The notes beneath the pieces are model-generated. The model did no database searches, had not been told where the DNA came from, and worked only from the letters and a program-made list of their open reading frames with translations. A DNA stretch of 64,000 nucleotides from an uncultured Niabella sp. (GTDB lineage Bacteria; Bacteroidota; Bacteroidia; Chitinophagales; Chitinophagaceae). Location: NCBI GenBank assembly GCA_934486785.1, contig CAKSQK010000003.1:124001-188000 (forward strand), read 5' to 3'. Below are positions 34,398 through 43,276 of this stretch, piece by piece. Each line of letters opens with the position of its first letter. The first letter of the stretch is position 1. A program made the translations under genes and the position numbers.

Positions 34398-34405
34398 CAA
34401 ATATA
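34398..34405 (-). promoter_or_regulatory. -7 box for the sensor kinase gene
   Basis: TATATTTG (minus strand), perfect TAnnTTTG, ends 16 bases before the kinase ATG at 34381. Confidence 0.45.
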
Positions 34406-34543
34406 GCAGATACAATAAAATTATTTTTGTACAGCATGTAGCCGGGCAATATTTTAACTTGCTTTTGTATGCACTGGCACCGCGAATGAATTGTGTAAAC
34501 TTTGATTGATTGGCCGAAATAAAAAAAACGCTACCTTGGCTGT

Positions 34544-35095
34544 ATGAAAAATCCGGAAAGCGGCTCCATTTTAATAGCCAACCCACACCTGAATGATCCT
34601 AATTTTTTGCGGACCGTTGTGTTTCTGTGCGAGCATAACGCCGAAGGGACTTTTGGTTTTGTTTTAAACCGAAAGCTTGAGTACACGCTGGATGAATTGG
34701 TACCTCAACTGGGAGATTTTAAGTTGCCGGTGTACGAAGGCGGCCCGGTAGAAATGAATACCCTGCATTTTTTGCATCAATATCCTGATGAAATAGAGGA
34801 TAGTAAAAAAGTGATTGAAGGCGTGTACTGGGGAGGCAGCTTTGAAAAGCTGGTTGAACTTATCAACTCCCGCACGATAGATGTTTCAAAAATCCGTTTC
34901 TTTTTAGGCTATAGCGGCTGGAGCGAGGGGCAGCTTGATTTTGAGATGGAAGAAAAAAGCTGGATTGTGGCAGAAGGGTTGAAAAAATTTTTATTTGATA
35001 CCAGCGATAAAGAATTGTGGAAAGAAGTGCTCAACCACCTGGGCGGCGATTATAAACTTATTGTAAATGCACCGCTGGATCCCCGGATGAATTAA
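34544..35095 (+). CDS. YqgE/AlgH family protein
   Basis: A 183-residue cytoplasmic protein of the UPF0301 family. Typical segments are SGSILIANPHLNDPNFLRTVVFLCEHNAEGTFGFVLNR, VYEGGPVEMNTLHFLH, GVYWGGSFEKLVELI and RFFLGYSGWSEGQLDFEMEE. Despite the name AlgH its biochemical role is unclear. The imperfect box TACCTTGG (34532-34539), with TTG 19 bases upstream, probably serves as its promoter. Confidence 0.92.
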   Translation: MKNPESGSILIANPHLNDPNFLRTVVFLCEHNAEGTFGFVLNRKLEYTLDELVPQLGDFKLPVYEGGPVEMNTLHFLHQYPDEIEDSKKVIEGVYWGGSFEKLVELINSRTIDVSKIRFFLGYSGWSEGQLDFEMEEKSWIVAEGLKKFLFDTSDKELWKEVLNHLGGDYKLIVNAPLDPRMN

Positions 35096-35139
35096 TTAGC
35101 ACAGTAATTGTTGATGAACCTGAGAAAATTTAAATCGTT

Positions 35140-35880
35140 ATGAAAAGATTATATGTTGCCATCGTTTTAAGCATTAGTGTCACGTTTTCCGGCTGCGATT
35201 CCCTTTCGAATATTGCCGGAACGCTTTCCCAGTGGGAGATGGCGCAGGGATTGAAAGAAGCTTTAACGCAGGGATTGTTCAGGGGGTTTGACGCGTTTGC
35301 CAATCCTAATGAAGGCAATGCCTTACTAAGGTTTGCCTTTCCCGGCGAGGCTGCAAAAATTGAAAGAACGCTGAAAGACCTTGGCCTGACATCTCTTGTA
35401 AATTCAGTTACGGCAAAGTTTACCAACGCCATGTCGCTGGCCGTGCGTGAAGCCAAGCCGGTTTTTATCAATTCGGTAAAACAAATGAGTATAAGAGATG
35501 CGGCCGGTATATTGCTGAGCAATAATCCGCGAGCGGCAACAGAATATTTTAAAGCGGCAATGAGCCCGCAACTGATGACGGCCTTCAGGCCCATTGTGGA
35601 CAGTACCGTTCGTGTAACGGGCGCCGGAAACGAGTATGCAACCATCGCCAAAACATATAACGCCATTCCTTTTCTTGATAAGAAACTTGAAACCAACCTG
35701 AATGATTTTATTGCGGCCCGTGCTATTGATGCCATGTTTATTTATGTGGCCAGCGAAGAACAAAATATCAGGGAAAAAATTGAGTACCGTAAAACAGATT
35801 TGCTGAAAAGAGTTTTTGGTTATGCTGACCAGCAAATGCGTGCCAGAACCGGTGTTGGAGTTGGGACGGGCGGGTATTAA
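35140..35880 (+). CDS. DUF4197 family lipoprotein
   Basis: A 246-residue protein with a lipobox (TFSGCDS, Cys19). The mature part is mostly helical and matches DUF4197: QGLKEALTQGLFRG, LVNSVTAKFTNAMSLAVREAKPVFINSVKQMSIRDAAGILLSNNPRAATEYF, IDAMFIYVASEEQNIREKIEYRKTDLLKRVFG. The function of the family is unknown. It is followed by a strong terminator at 35906-35939. Confidence 0.88.
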   Translation: MKRLYVAIVLSISVTFSGCDSLSNIAGTLSQWEMAQGLKEALTQGLFRGFDAFANPNEGNALLRFAFPGEAAKIERTLKDLGLTSLVNSVTAKFTNAMSLAVREAKPVFINSVKQMSIRDAAGILLSNNPRAATEYFKAAMSPQLMTAFRPIVDSTVRVTGAGNEYATIAKTYNAIPFLDKKLETNLNDFIAARAIDAMFIYVASEEQNIREKIEYRKTDLLKRVFGYADQQMRARTGVGVGTGGY

Positions 35881-35905
35881 TTTCGTAAGTTTTATTATAA
35901 TTTTT

Positions 35906-35939
35906 AATTGCCAATCGCTGTCGGTTGGCAATTTTTTTT
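35906..35939 (+). terminator. Intrinsic terminator after the DUF4197 gene
   Basis: AATTGCCAA (35906-35914) pairs with TTGGCAATT (35925-35933) and is followed by T residues to 35939. Confidence 0.85.
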
Positions 35940-35940
35940 A

Positions 35941-36111
35941 CTATTTGCTGAATCTCATTTCAAAAGCTTCAAGTACCACGCTTAATACAATTGCAAATGT
36001 CAGGCTTTTCAAAAAAGTGAGTTGAGAATAGATCAAATAATCCATCGACAGGCTGATCACAAAAAATATTAAAAATGTGATCGCAACTTTACTCCAGCGA
36101 AATTTTTTCAT
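35941..36111 (-). CDS. Small membrane protein downstream of recJ
   Basis: An ATG-started 56-codon frame nine bases after the recJ stop. The product (MKKFRWSKVAITFLIFFVIS ... EMRFSK) has two hydrophobic stretches (about 9-22 and 36-49) with a positively charged N-terminus, so it would be a two-helix inner-membrane protein. Operon-like spacing and compact composition support it. No family is recognised. Confidence 0.5.
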   Translation of the reverse strand: MKKFRWSKVAITFLIFFVISLSMDYLIYSQLTFLKSLTFAIVLSVVLEAFEMRFSK

Positions 36112-36120
36112 GTGTAAAAT

Positions 36121-37818
36121 TTATTTTGTAACTGCCCTCACATCTTCCACCCGTAATTGCAAACTTTTATTTCCGTTCCATTCGTTTTCATCAATCTTAA
36201 AAACCACGTCAAAAGACTTTTTTTCAACTATTGAAAATTTATGTGCCAGGTTAAAACCGATGCCGGTAAAAATCGCGCTGCCCTGTTGTATCACCAGCCG
36301 CAAATGATCTTCTTTCACCACGCAACAAAAGCCTGTATCGCGAACATTCCTTGCCACAAAAACCGGCGTCATATTTTCAGGGCCAAAAGGCTCCATTTGG
36401 CTGATGATGTTGTGGAATGAGGGAGTGATCTCTTTCAGTTGGATTTCTGCATCAATAATAATTTCAGGTACCAGCAGTTCATCCTGAATGGTTGCTGCTA
36501 CGATCTCCTCAAATTTTTCCCGAAAGGCGTCAACGTTTTGCGGCTCAAGCGTAAGGCCGGCGGCTGCAAAATGACCGCCGTAGCCCAATAAAAATTCCCT
36601 GCAGGCATGTATGGCTTCATAAAGATTGAAACCCGGAACGCTTCGTGCGCTGCCTGCTACGTAATCGCCGCTTTGTGTAAGCACCACGGTTGGGCGGTAA
36701 TATGTTTCAATAACCCTGGAAGCTACAATGCCTACCACGCCTTTGTGCCAGTGCGGCTGGTACACCACAGTAGATTTTCTTGCCACCCATTGCGTGTTTT
36801 GTTCTATCATCATCAGGGCTTCGCGGGTAATGGTGCTGTCAGCTTCTTTACGGTCGGTATTATCGCTGTGCAACATTTCCGCGTAGCGCATGGCTTCGGT
36901 TTCATTATCTGCAATAAACATTTGCACGGCTTTACGGGCATCATCCATACGGCCTGCGGCATTTACCCGCGGCGCAATCATAAACACCAGGTTGTGTATG
37001 TGCATGGGCAGTTTGATATTGCTTAAAGTAGCCAGCGCTTTTATACCCACGTTAGGGTTTTCATTGGCTTTTTTTAAACCATGAAAAGCAAGTATGCGGT
37101 TTTCTCCGGTTACAGGAACTATATCAGCAGCTATTGCAGTTGCCACAAGGTCTAAATATTCATATGCGGCACTTGCAGGTAAACCCAGTTTTTCGCACAA
37201 CGCGCTAATAAGCTTGAAGCCAACACCGCAGCCGCAAAGTTCTTTGTAAGGGTACGGGCAGTCTGTTTGTTTGGCATTTAAAACGGCAACTGCATCAGGT
37301 ATTATTTCGTCGGGCAGGTGATGGTCGCAAATGATAAAATCAATATCAAGGGTGTTGGCATAGTCCACCAGGCCAGCCGATTTAATGCCGCAGTCGAGTG
37401 CGATGATAAGTGAGAACTGGTTTTCTTTTGCAAAATCAATTCCTGCCCTGCTAACGCCGTAGCCTTCTTTATATCGGTTGGGAATATAGAAATCTACATC
37501 TTGTGTTTGCGTTCTCAAAAATTTATACATAGAAGCCACTGCGGTGGTGCCATCTACATCATAATCTCCAAAAACCAGTATTTTTTCATTCTGACTGAAC
37601 GCATACAAAATGCGGTCAACAGCTTTGTGCATCTCCTTCATCAGCCAGGGACTGTGCAGTTGGCTTAATGCCGGCCGGAAAAAATCTTTGGCTTCATCAA
37701 AAGTGGTAATGCCGCGCTGAACCAAAATTTTGCACAGCGTTCGATTGATTTTGAGAGCGTTCTGCAATTCTGTAACATCCGCATCATTGGCTTGTAATAT
37801 GTTCCAGCGCTTAGTCAA
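36121..37818 (-). CDS. recJ: Single-stranded-DNA-specific exonuclease RecJ
   Basis: A 5'-3' exonuclease for recombination and mismatch repair. The 565-residue protein shows the DHH-family motifs: LVFGDYDVDGTTAVASM, IIALDCGIKS, FIICDHHLPDE, NAKQTDCPYPYKELCGCGVGFKL, then the DHHA1 segment (VVGIVASRVIETYYRPTVVL, GYGGHFAAAGLTL) and an OB fold at the C-terminus. The start is a TTG at 37818; no upstream ATG exists in frame and the next Met would remove conserved sequence. Downstream of ispB on the same strand. Confidence 0.96.
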   Translation of the reverse strand: MTKRWNILQANDADVTELQNALKINRTLCKILVQRGITTFDEAKDFFRPALSQLHSPWLMKEMHKAVDRILYAFSQNEKILVFGDYDVDGTTAVASMYKFLRTQTQDVDFYIPNRYKEGYGVSRAGIDFAKENQFSLIIALDCGIKSAGLVDYANTLDIDFIICDHHLPDEIIPDAVAVLNAKQTDCPYPYKELCGCGVGFKLISALCEKLGLPASAAYEYLDLVATAIAADIVPVTGENRILAFHGLKKANENPNVGIKALATLSNIKLPMHIHNLVFMIAPRVNAAGRMDDARKAVQMFIADNETEAMRYAEMLHSDNTDRKEADSTITREALMMIEQNTQWVARKSTVVYQPHWHKGVVGIVASRVIETYYRPTVVLTQSGDYVAGSARSVPGFNLYEAIHACREFLLGYGGHFAAAGLTLEPQNVDAFREKFEEIVAATIQDELLVPEIIIDAEIQLKEITPSFHNIISQMEPFGPENMTPVFVARNVRDTGFCCVVKEDHLRLVIQQGSAIFTGIGFNLAHKFSIVEKKSFDVVFKIDENEWNGNKSLQLRVEDVRAVTK

Positions 37819-37869
37819 GTCAGGGGTTGTAAGGTGTTTATATAATTTGATAAATGAGTAAAGTGCTTC

Positions 37870-38832
37870 TTAATATTTTCTGTCGGTTACATAGTTCACA
37901 AGGTCAATCAGGCCTTTGCGGTAATCATTGTCAGGAAATTGCTGCAAGGTATCCAGCGCTTCCTGCTTATAAGCGTTCATTTTTTGTGTAGCATAAGTAA
38001 TTCCACCTGTGTCTTTCACCACATCCAAAATCCAGTTAACTTTTTTAGTGTCGTTATTATTGTTTTTTACAATGTTGATCACTTTTTGTTTCGTCTTTTT
38101 ATCTGTATTATTTAAGGTATAAATCAGCGGCAGGGTCATTTTCTTTTCCTTAATGTCGTTGCCAGTAGGTTTGCCCACATCTTCACTGGCATAATCAAAA
38201 AGGTCATCTTTAATTTGAAAAGCAATGCCGGTTTTTTCGCCAAACTGCCTCATTTTTTCGGCAATCTCATCGTCCTGTGTTACGCTCCAGGCCCCAGCGC
38301 TGCAGGCCGATGCCAGGAGTGATGCTGTTTTGCTGCTGATGATCTCGTAATAAATATCTTCTTTTAAATTCAGCGTTCTGGCCTTTTCAAGCTGCAGTAA
38401 TTCACCTTCGCTCATTTTTTGCACTGCATCAGTAAGTATGTGTAAAATTCTGTAATCATTATGGCTGAGAGAAAGGATGAGGCCTTTCGCCAGCAGATAA
38501 TCGCCCACAAGCACGGAGGCTTTATTTTTCCATAGCGCATAGGTTGAAAAAAAACCCCTTCTTTCCAGCGCATCATCTACCACATCATCATGTACAAGAG
38601 TAGCGGTATGTAAAATTTCAACAAGCGAGGCGGCTCTGTAGGTGGCTTCTGTCGTTTCTCCAAAAAGTTTGGCTGACAGGAATACAAACATGGGCCGGAT
38701 TTGTTTACCCTTCCTTTTAACAATATACCGCATAATACGATCCAGTAAAGGCGTATTGCTTTTTACTGCATTTTTAAAACGCGCTTCAAAGCTTTCTAAT
38801 TCCTGTTTAATTAATGATAAGGGGACATCCAT
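37870..38832 (-). CDS. ispB: Polyprenyl diphosphate synthase (trans, long chain)
   Basis: A 320-residue isoprenoid synthase that makes the side chain of menaquinone. Both aspartate-rich motifs are present: ATLVHDDVVDDALERRG and AFQIKDDLFDYASEDVGKP. KGKQIRPMFVFLSAKLFG near the N-terminus is the usual start of the fold. Chain length cannot be read with confidence. The gene is divergent from ompA. Confidence 0.92.
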   Translation of the reverse strand: MDVPLSLIKQELESFEARFKNAVKSNTPLLDRIMRYIVKRKGKQIRPMFVFLSAKLFGETTEATYRAASLVEILHTATLVHDDVVDDALERRGFFSTYALWKNKASVLVGDYLLAKGLILSLSHNDYRILHILTDAVQKMSEGELLQLEKARTLNLKEDIYYEIISSKTASLLASACSAGAWSVTQDDEIAEKMRQFGEKTGIAFQIKDDLFDYASEDVGKPTGNDIKEKKMTLPLIYTLNNTDKKTKQKVINIVKNNNNDTKKVNWILDVVKDTGGITYATQKMNAYKQEALDTLQQFPDNDYRKGLIDLVNYVTDRKY

Positions 38833-38938
38833 AATAAGATCAGCAAAATAAAGTTAAATATTTATATTTCTAATTAATTTTAAGTGTTCACTAACAGCTA
38901 TTTGCTGCAAAAAAAGTTAGTATTTTTTTTGGTTAAAA

Positions 38939-38969
38939 TTTGGTTATTTAAAAAATGGTACTACTTTTG
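38939..38969 (+). promoter_or_regulatory. Full promoter of the ompA-family gene
   Basis: TTTG (38939-38942), a 19-base spacer and TACTTTTG (38962-38969) give a perfect Bacteroidota -33/-7 promoter, the best in the window, 42 bases before the ATG. It is consistent with high expression of a major outer-membrane protein. Confidence 0.8.
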
Positions 38970-39011
38970 CTGGTAGATAGAAAAATCGTTTTTAAATCTT
39001 AATCCTTAGTT

Positions 39012-40604
39012 ATGACAAGCAAAAAGTACACATTACTGGCAGGTTTAACTTGCTTATTTGCGTCAACAGGCTTCGCACAAGTAAGCCCTACGCACCCATA
39101 TACGGCTGTGCATCCGTTATATGGTACCTACACTGTAACTGACCAGGCTTATTACAACAACAAGCAACTGGCTCAACACAACGAATTTTTAATTGGCAAC
39201 TACGACTACCCGGCAAAACCAAGAGACATGTGGGAATTTGGTATTAAAGGCGGATCCTTCGTTGTAGTGGGTGATGTTCCGTCCAATCCGCTTCGCTCAT
39301 GGGGTTTTGGTGCGCACATTCGTAAAGCTTTAGGGCATGTAATGTCTTTAAGGTTAGAATATGTTTACGGCGTTGCTACCGGTGAAGGTTACAGAGCCGT
39401 GGATAACGTTCCTGATCAATGGATGGTTAACAGGCCAACAAACTGGTATCCTAACTACAAAACCAAATCTCAGGATCTTTCTTTACAGGCTTTATTCAAC
39501 ATTCATAACATCAGGTTCTACAAATCACAAACTGCTATGACGTTCTATACACTGGCAGGTTTTGGTGTGAACACTTTTAGCCCAAGAGTTGATTTGCAGG
39601 CACAGCCTTCAGTAGCATACAATGGTGATAACAGATCTGACGTTCTTAAAAACTACAGAGATGCACTGAAAGGATCTGATTATTCAAGCCGAATTGACGA
39701 CAGAAGTATTGCTTCATGGTCTACAGTTTTTGCCGGTTATATTAAGCCTTCAATTTCTTTAGGCGCTGGTGTTGCCTTCAGGCTGAGCGACAGGGTGAAC
39801 TTAGCGTTGGAAGACAGGGCTATATTTGTAGCTAATGACTGGGTTGACGGCGTTCTCCCACCTTACTATGGCAACCAGGGTAAAGACTGGTTTAACTACG
39901 CTACTTTAGGCCTAAACTTTAACTTAGGAAGCAAAGCCAAAAGAGTTGAGCCTTTATACTGGCTGAATCCATTAAACTACGCTTACAGCGAGCTGCGCCG
40001 TGTACCAGAAATCATCCTTCCGGATGCTGATGGTGATGGTGTAACTGATCAATTTGACCAAGAGCAAACTCCTGCAGGTTGCCCGGTTGATACTCATGGT
40101 GTAAGCCGCGATACTGACGGTGACGGTGTTCCTGATTGCCGCGATAAAGAACTGATTACTCCTACTTATTGCCAGCCTGTTGATGCTGATGGCGTAGGTA
40201 AATGTCCTTGCCCAGAAGGTTGCGGACCTGTAGCGAGCGAATGTTCTACTGCTCTGGGTGCATTACCAAGCGTATCTTTCGCACCTAATTCAAACAATCT
40301 TTCTTCTGATGCACAAGCTGCTTTGGCTTCTGTAGCTGCAAGAATGAGGGCAAACCCAACTTGTAAAGTTGTTGTAGTTGGTTACTGCTCTGCCACTAAG
40401 AGACAACAGCAATTAAGCTGGGATCATGTAAACAAAGTGATCACTCACTTAGTAGAAAGAGAAGGTATCAGCGGTGACAGATTTATATTCTCTTCCGGCC
40501 AGGAAGGTGGTGATTGCAACACTGTAGATTTACGTGCTGCTGCACCTGGTGAAGACGGACCAAACACAGTAGCTCCTCCTCACCCCAACCTTCGCAAAAG
40601 ATAA
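39012..40604 (+). CDS. OmpA-family outer membrane protein with TSP3 repeats
   Basis: A 530-residue protein with a signal peptide (about 1-22, FASTGFAQ). The beta-barrel-like region spans about 60-320. Two thrombospondin type 3 calcium-binding repeats lie at about 336-378 (DADGDGVTDQFD, DTDGDGVPDCRD). A Cys-rich linker (KCPCPEGCGPVASEC) leads to a C-terminal OmpA-like domain (about 418-530) with SVSFAPNSNNLSSDAQAALASVAARM, which should bind peptidoglycan. It ends in a Pro/Asn-rich tail. Single-gene unit with an excellent promoter and terminator. Confidence 0.9.
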   Translation: MTSKKYTLLAGLTCLFASTGFAQVSPTHPYTAVHPLYGTYTVTDQAYYNNKQLAQHNEFLIGNYDYPAKPRDMWEFGIKGGSFVVVGDVPSNPLRSWGFGAHIRKALGHVMSLRLEYVYGVATGEGYRAVDNVPDQWMVNRPTNWYPNYKTKSQDLSLQALFNIHNIRFYKSQTAMTFYTLAGFGVNTFSPRVDLQAQPSVAYNGDNRSDVLKNYRDALKGSDYSSRIDDRSIASWSTVFAGYIKPSISLGAGVAFRLSDRVNLALEDRAIFVANDWVDGVLPPYYGNQGKDWFNYATLGLNFNLGSKAKRVEPLYWLNPLNYAYSELRRVPEIILPDADGDGVTDQFDQEQTPAGCPVDTHGVSRDTDGDGVPDCRDKELITPTYCQPVDADGVGKCPCPEGCGPVASECSTALGALPSVSFAPNSNNLSSDAQAALASVAARMRANPTCKVVVVGYCSATKRQQQLSWDHVNKVITHLVEREGISGDRFIFSSGQEGGDCNTVDLRAAAPGEDGPNTVAPPHPNLRKR

Positions 40605-40629
40605 TTAAACTTTTTGCTATAACAATACA

Positions 40630-40657
40630 AACCCTTCCCATTTGGGAAGGGTTTTTT
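40630..40657 (+). terminator. Intrinsic terminator after ompA
   Basis: AACCCTTCCC (40630-40639), loop ATTT, GGGAAGGGTT (40644-40653), then TTTT. A ten-pair stem. Confidence 0.92.
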
Positions 40658-40691
40658 CATTAAAGCTTTTTCCAACACAGAATTATTACAT

Positions 40692-41741
40692 CTATTTTCC
40701 TGCCTTTGTATATCTTCTCCACTTTTCAATCACCTGCTCTATATCAACAGGTAATGCAGTCTCAAAAAATATCTGTTTTCCCGTACCAGGATGAATAAAG
40801 CCCAATGTTTTGGCATGCAGCGCCTGTCTGGGACATAATGCAAAACAATTTTCCACAAATTGCTTGTACTTAGCATATACAGTACCTTTTACAATTTTAT
40901 CGCCACCATAAAAATCGTCATTAAATAAAGGGTGGCCAATGTGCTTCATATGAACACGAATCTGATGTGTGCGCCCTGTTTCCAGTACACACGCTACAAG
41001 TGTAACATATCCAAACCGCTCCAAAACTTTATAATGAGTAATGGCATCTTTCCCATGATCGCCTTCAGGATAAGCTTCAAATAATTTACGATAGCGAAGG
41101 TTGCGGCCCACATGCGCTATTATTGTTCCCTCATCCTGTTCCATATCTCCCCAGGCAAGGGCCACATATTGGCGTTGTACTGTATGGTCGAAAAATTGTT
41201 TAGCCAAATGCCGCATGGCTGCAGGCGTTTTGGCTAAAACCAATAAACCGCTGGTGTTTTTATCAATACGATGTACCAGGCCAAAGCGCGGCAGCGTTTC
41301 TTCATTTATAGCTGCATTTTGCTGTTGCAGGTAATAAGCAACGCCATTAAGCAATGTGCCTGAATAATTGCCGCTCCCCGGGTGTACCACAAGCCCCGCA
41401 GGCTTGTTGATGATAATGATCTCCTCATCTTCATGAACAATATCCAGCGGGATGTTTTCAGCAACCACATCACTTTCATCAGGTGTGGTATCAGTAAAAA
41501 CTACTATTTCCTGCACACCCTTCACCTTATAATTGGGTTTTACGGCCTTTCCATCAACCAGCACCATATTGTTGTGTATGGCCTGCTGAATTTTATTCCG
41601 CGTAGCGCCCTCAATCCTGTTCATCAGGTATTTGTCAATACGGTAGGGCTCCTGGCCTTTATCTGTTTTATAAACAAATTTTTCGTACAATTCCTCACTC
41701 TGCTCGCTCTGCAAATCATCTATTTCTTCATTATCCATCAT
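40692..41741 (-). CDS. RluA-family 23S rRNA pseudouridine synthase
   Basis: A 349-residue enzyme. An acidic N-terminal extension (about 1-20) precedes an S4 RNA-binding domain (about 28-95: YRIDKYLMNRIEGATRNKIQ). The catalytic domain holds the Asp nucleophile in FGLVHRIDKNTSGLLVLAKT, then TGRTHQIRVHMKHIGHPLFND and RQALHAKTLGFIHP. RluD-type activity (1911/1915/1917) is the most likely assignment, but RluC-type cannot be excluded. An ATG-ATG pair opens the frame. Confidence 0.92.
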   Translation of the reverse strand: MMDNEEIDDLQSEQSEELYEKFVYKTDKGQEPYRIDKYLMNRIEGATRNKIQQAIHNNMVLVDGKAVKPNYKVKGVQEIVVFTDTTPDESDVVAENIPLDIVHEDEEIIIINKPAGLVVHPGSGNYSGTLLNGVAYYLQQQNAAINEETLPRFGLVHRIDKNTSGLLVLAKTPAAMRHLAKQFFDHTVQRQYVALAWGDMEQDEGTIIAHVGRNLRYRKLFEAYPEGDHGKDAITHYKVLERFGYVTLVACVLETGRTHQIRVHMKHIGHPLFNDDFYGGDKIVKGTVYAKYKQFVENCFALCPRQALHAKTLGFIHPGTGKQIFFETALPVDIEQVIEKWRRYTKAGK

Positions 41742-41757
41742 AGCCTGTAATTTAATG

Positions 41758-41765
41758 CAAATGTA
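41758..41765 (-). promoter_or_regulatory. -7 box for the pseudouridine synthase gene
   Basis: TACATTTG (minus strand), perfect TAnnTTTG, ends 16 bases before the ATG at 41741. Confidence 0.45.
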
Positions 41766-41813
41766 TTTGTATTTGGCTTTTGTGAATTGCTGTTTTGTTT
41801 GCTTCGGGATGTT

Positions 41814-41821
41814 TACTTTTG
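41814..41821 (+). promoter_or_regulatory. -7 box of lipB, predicting a leaderless mRNA
   Basis: TACTTTTG ends six bases before the lipB ATG at 41828. A TTG lies 24 bases upstream (41787-41789). The geometry is identical to that of coaBC. Confidence 0.55.
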
Positions 41822-41827
41822 CCTGTG

Positions 41828-42553
41828 ATGGATCAGAAAGTTATTTTTAGGGATTTAGGCATTATGCGTTATAAAAAGGCCTGGGATTACCAGGAAGACA
41901 TGCTGCAAAAAACTGTTTCCATAAAAGCTGCCATCAGGGAAGCTGTACAGCTTCATCAGGATGCAGCGCAGTTGCCGCAAACCAGCCATTACCTGTTGTT
42001 TGTTCAGCATCCGCATGTCTATACTTTGGGTAAAAGCGGCAACATCATCAACGTTTTATTAAGTGAAGAAAATCTTGCAAAAAGAGGGATTGATTTTTTT
42101 CGTATTAACAGGGGCGGAGACATCACCTACCACGGACCCGGCCAAATTGTGGGATACCCCATATTTGACCTGGAAAAATTTTACACCGATATTGGAAAAT
42201 ACCTTCGCAATATTGAAGAAGTGGTCATCCTTACGCTTGCAGAATATGGCCTTAAAGGGGAGCGCTCAACAGGCGAAACCGGTGTTTGGCTGAACCCTGA
42301 TACGCCCGGCCGTGAAAGAAAAATTTGTGCGATAGGTGTGCGCACCAGCAGGTGGGTAACCATGCATGGCTTTGCATTAAACGTAAATACAGATCTGGAT
42401 TATTTTAATTTTATTATACCCTGCGGCATACAAAATAAACAGGTTACCTCATTACAGAAAGAGCTGGGCAGGCAGGTTGACATGGAAGAAGTAAAAGAGA
42501 AACTAAAAAGAAATTTTGAAAAAGTCTTTCACATCCGGCTTCACAGCGCTTAA
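41828..42553 (+). CDS. lipB: Octanoyl-[ACP]:protein N-octanoyltransferase (lipoate biosynthesis)
   Basis: LipB moves octanoate from ACP to lipoyl domains. The 241-residue product from the ATG at 41828 has FVQHPHVYTLGKSG, NRGGDITYHGPGQIVGYPIFDL, EYGLKGERSTGETGVWL, KICAIGVRTSRWVTMHGFALNVNTDL and the active-site Cys in IIPCGIQNKQVTSL. The TTG at 41795 is rejected because the added residues are upstream of the promoter box. The 3' end overlaps the convergent neighbour by four bases. Confidence 0.95.
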   Translation: MDQKVIFRDLGIMRYKKAWDYQEDMLQKTVSIKAAIREAVQLHQDAAQLPQTSHYLLFVQHPHVYTLGKSGNIINVLLSEENLAKRGIDFFRINRGGDITYHGPGQIVGYPIFDLEKFYTDIGKYLRNIEEVVILTLAEYGLKGERSTGETGVWLNPDTPGRERKICAIGVRTSRWVTMHGFALNVNTDLDYFNFIIPCGIQNKQVTSLQKELGRQVDMEEVKEKLKRNFEKVFHIRLHSA

Positions 42554-43227
42554 AACTCTTTAGGCAGATAAAGCTTGTGCTTTTCTATGATCTTACCATT
42601 TGCATACAGCTCAAAGTTTACATATCCTGCCGATCCGAAATACGACCTGTCTAACTTAAACCTTTTTTCCTTCAGGTCTTTCATTTCAAATAAAAGCTGG
42701 TTGTATTCTGTAACAAATTTAATGTGGTAGGTGCGGTTATCAAATGGCAATTCCACACGCACATAACGGTCTGGCGATGTAAAAATATATTTTGAAGGAA
42801 TAAACCCTGCTGGCAGGAAATTAATACTTATGTTAGCTGCAGTAGTTGCTGGCTGGCTATTACTTGAATATGCACCTGCCAGGCCAAGGCTGTCTACAGC
42901 CGGTTGTTTTACAGGCGTTGTAAAAAACTTACCACCTTCCTGCATTACAAATATGCGGTAATACATACTGTCATGTGGCGCCTGTGTGTCAGAAACACCA
43001 TTTTGCATAATGGTAGGATCTGGCATGGTGGCTATGGTTTTAAAGAAGTTGTTCTTGTCGTGAGAGCGTTGGATGCTCATCTGCTTAATATCTTTTAAAT
43101 TATGCGTCCATGAAATAACCACACGCCCACCTCCAACTTTATACACTGAAAAGTCAGGCAATTCTTCCTGTGAATAAGAAATCAATGAGATAAAAATTCC
43201 AGCGAAAAGTAATAAAGCCTGTTTCAT
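42550..43227 (-). CDS. Secreted protein with fibronectin-III-like fold
   Basis: A 225-residue protein with a signal peptide (about 1-19, SLISYSQ). Residues about 25-105 read as a beta-sandwich (FSVYKVGGGRVVISWTHNLKDIKQMSIQRSHDKNNFFKTIATM ... YYRIFVMQEGGKFF), similar to a fibronectin type III or T9SS-associated module. A second beta-rich segment follows (YVRVELPFDNRTYHIKFVTE). Function is not recognised. It has its own -7 box. Confidence 0.65.
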   Translation of the reverse strand: MKQALLLFAGIFISLISYSQEELPDFSVYKVGGGRVVISWTHNLKDIKQMSIQRSHDKNNFFKTIATMPDPTIMQNGVSDTQAPHDSMYYRIFVMQEGGKFFTTPVKQPAVDSLGLAGAYSSNSQPATTAANISINFLPAGFIPSKYIFTSPDRYVRVELPFDNRTYHIKFVTEYNQLLFEMKDLKEKRFKLDRSYFGSAGYVNFELYANGKIIEKHKLYLPKEF

Positions 43228-43249
43228 AAAAATGCTTACCTGTGTTTGA

Positions 43250-43257
43250 CAAAGATA
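43250..43257 (-). promoter_or_regulatory. -7 box for the secreted beta-sandwich gene
   Basis: TATCTTTG (minus strand), perfect TAnnTTTG, ends 22 bases before the ATG at 43227. Confidence 0.45.
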
Positions 43258-43276
43258 GGGGAGTGCCGCTTATCTG

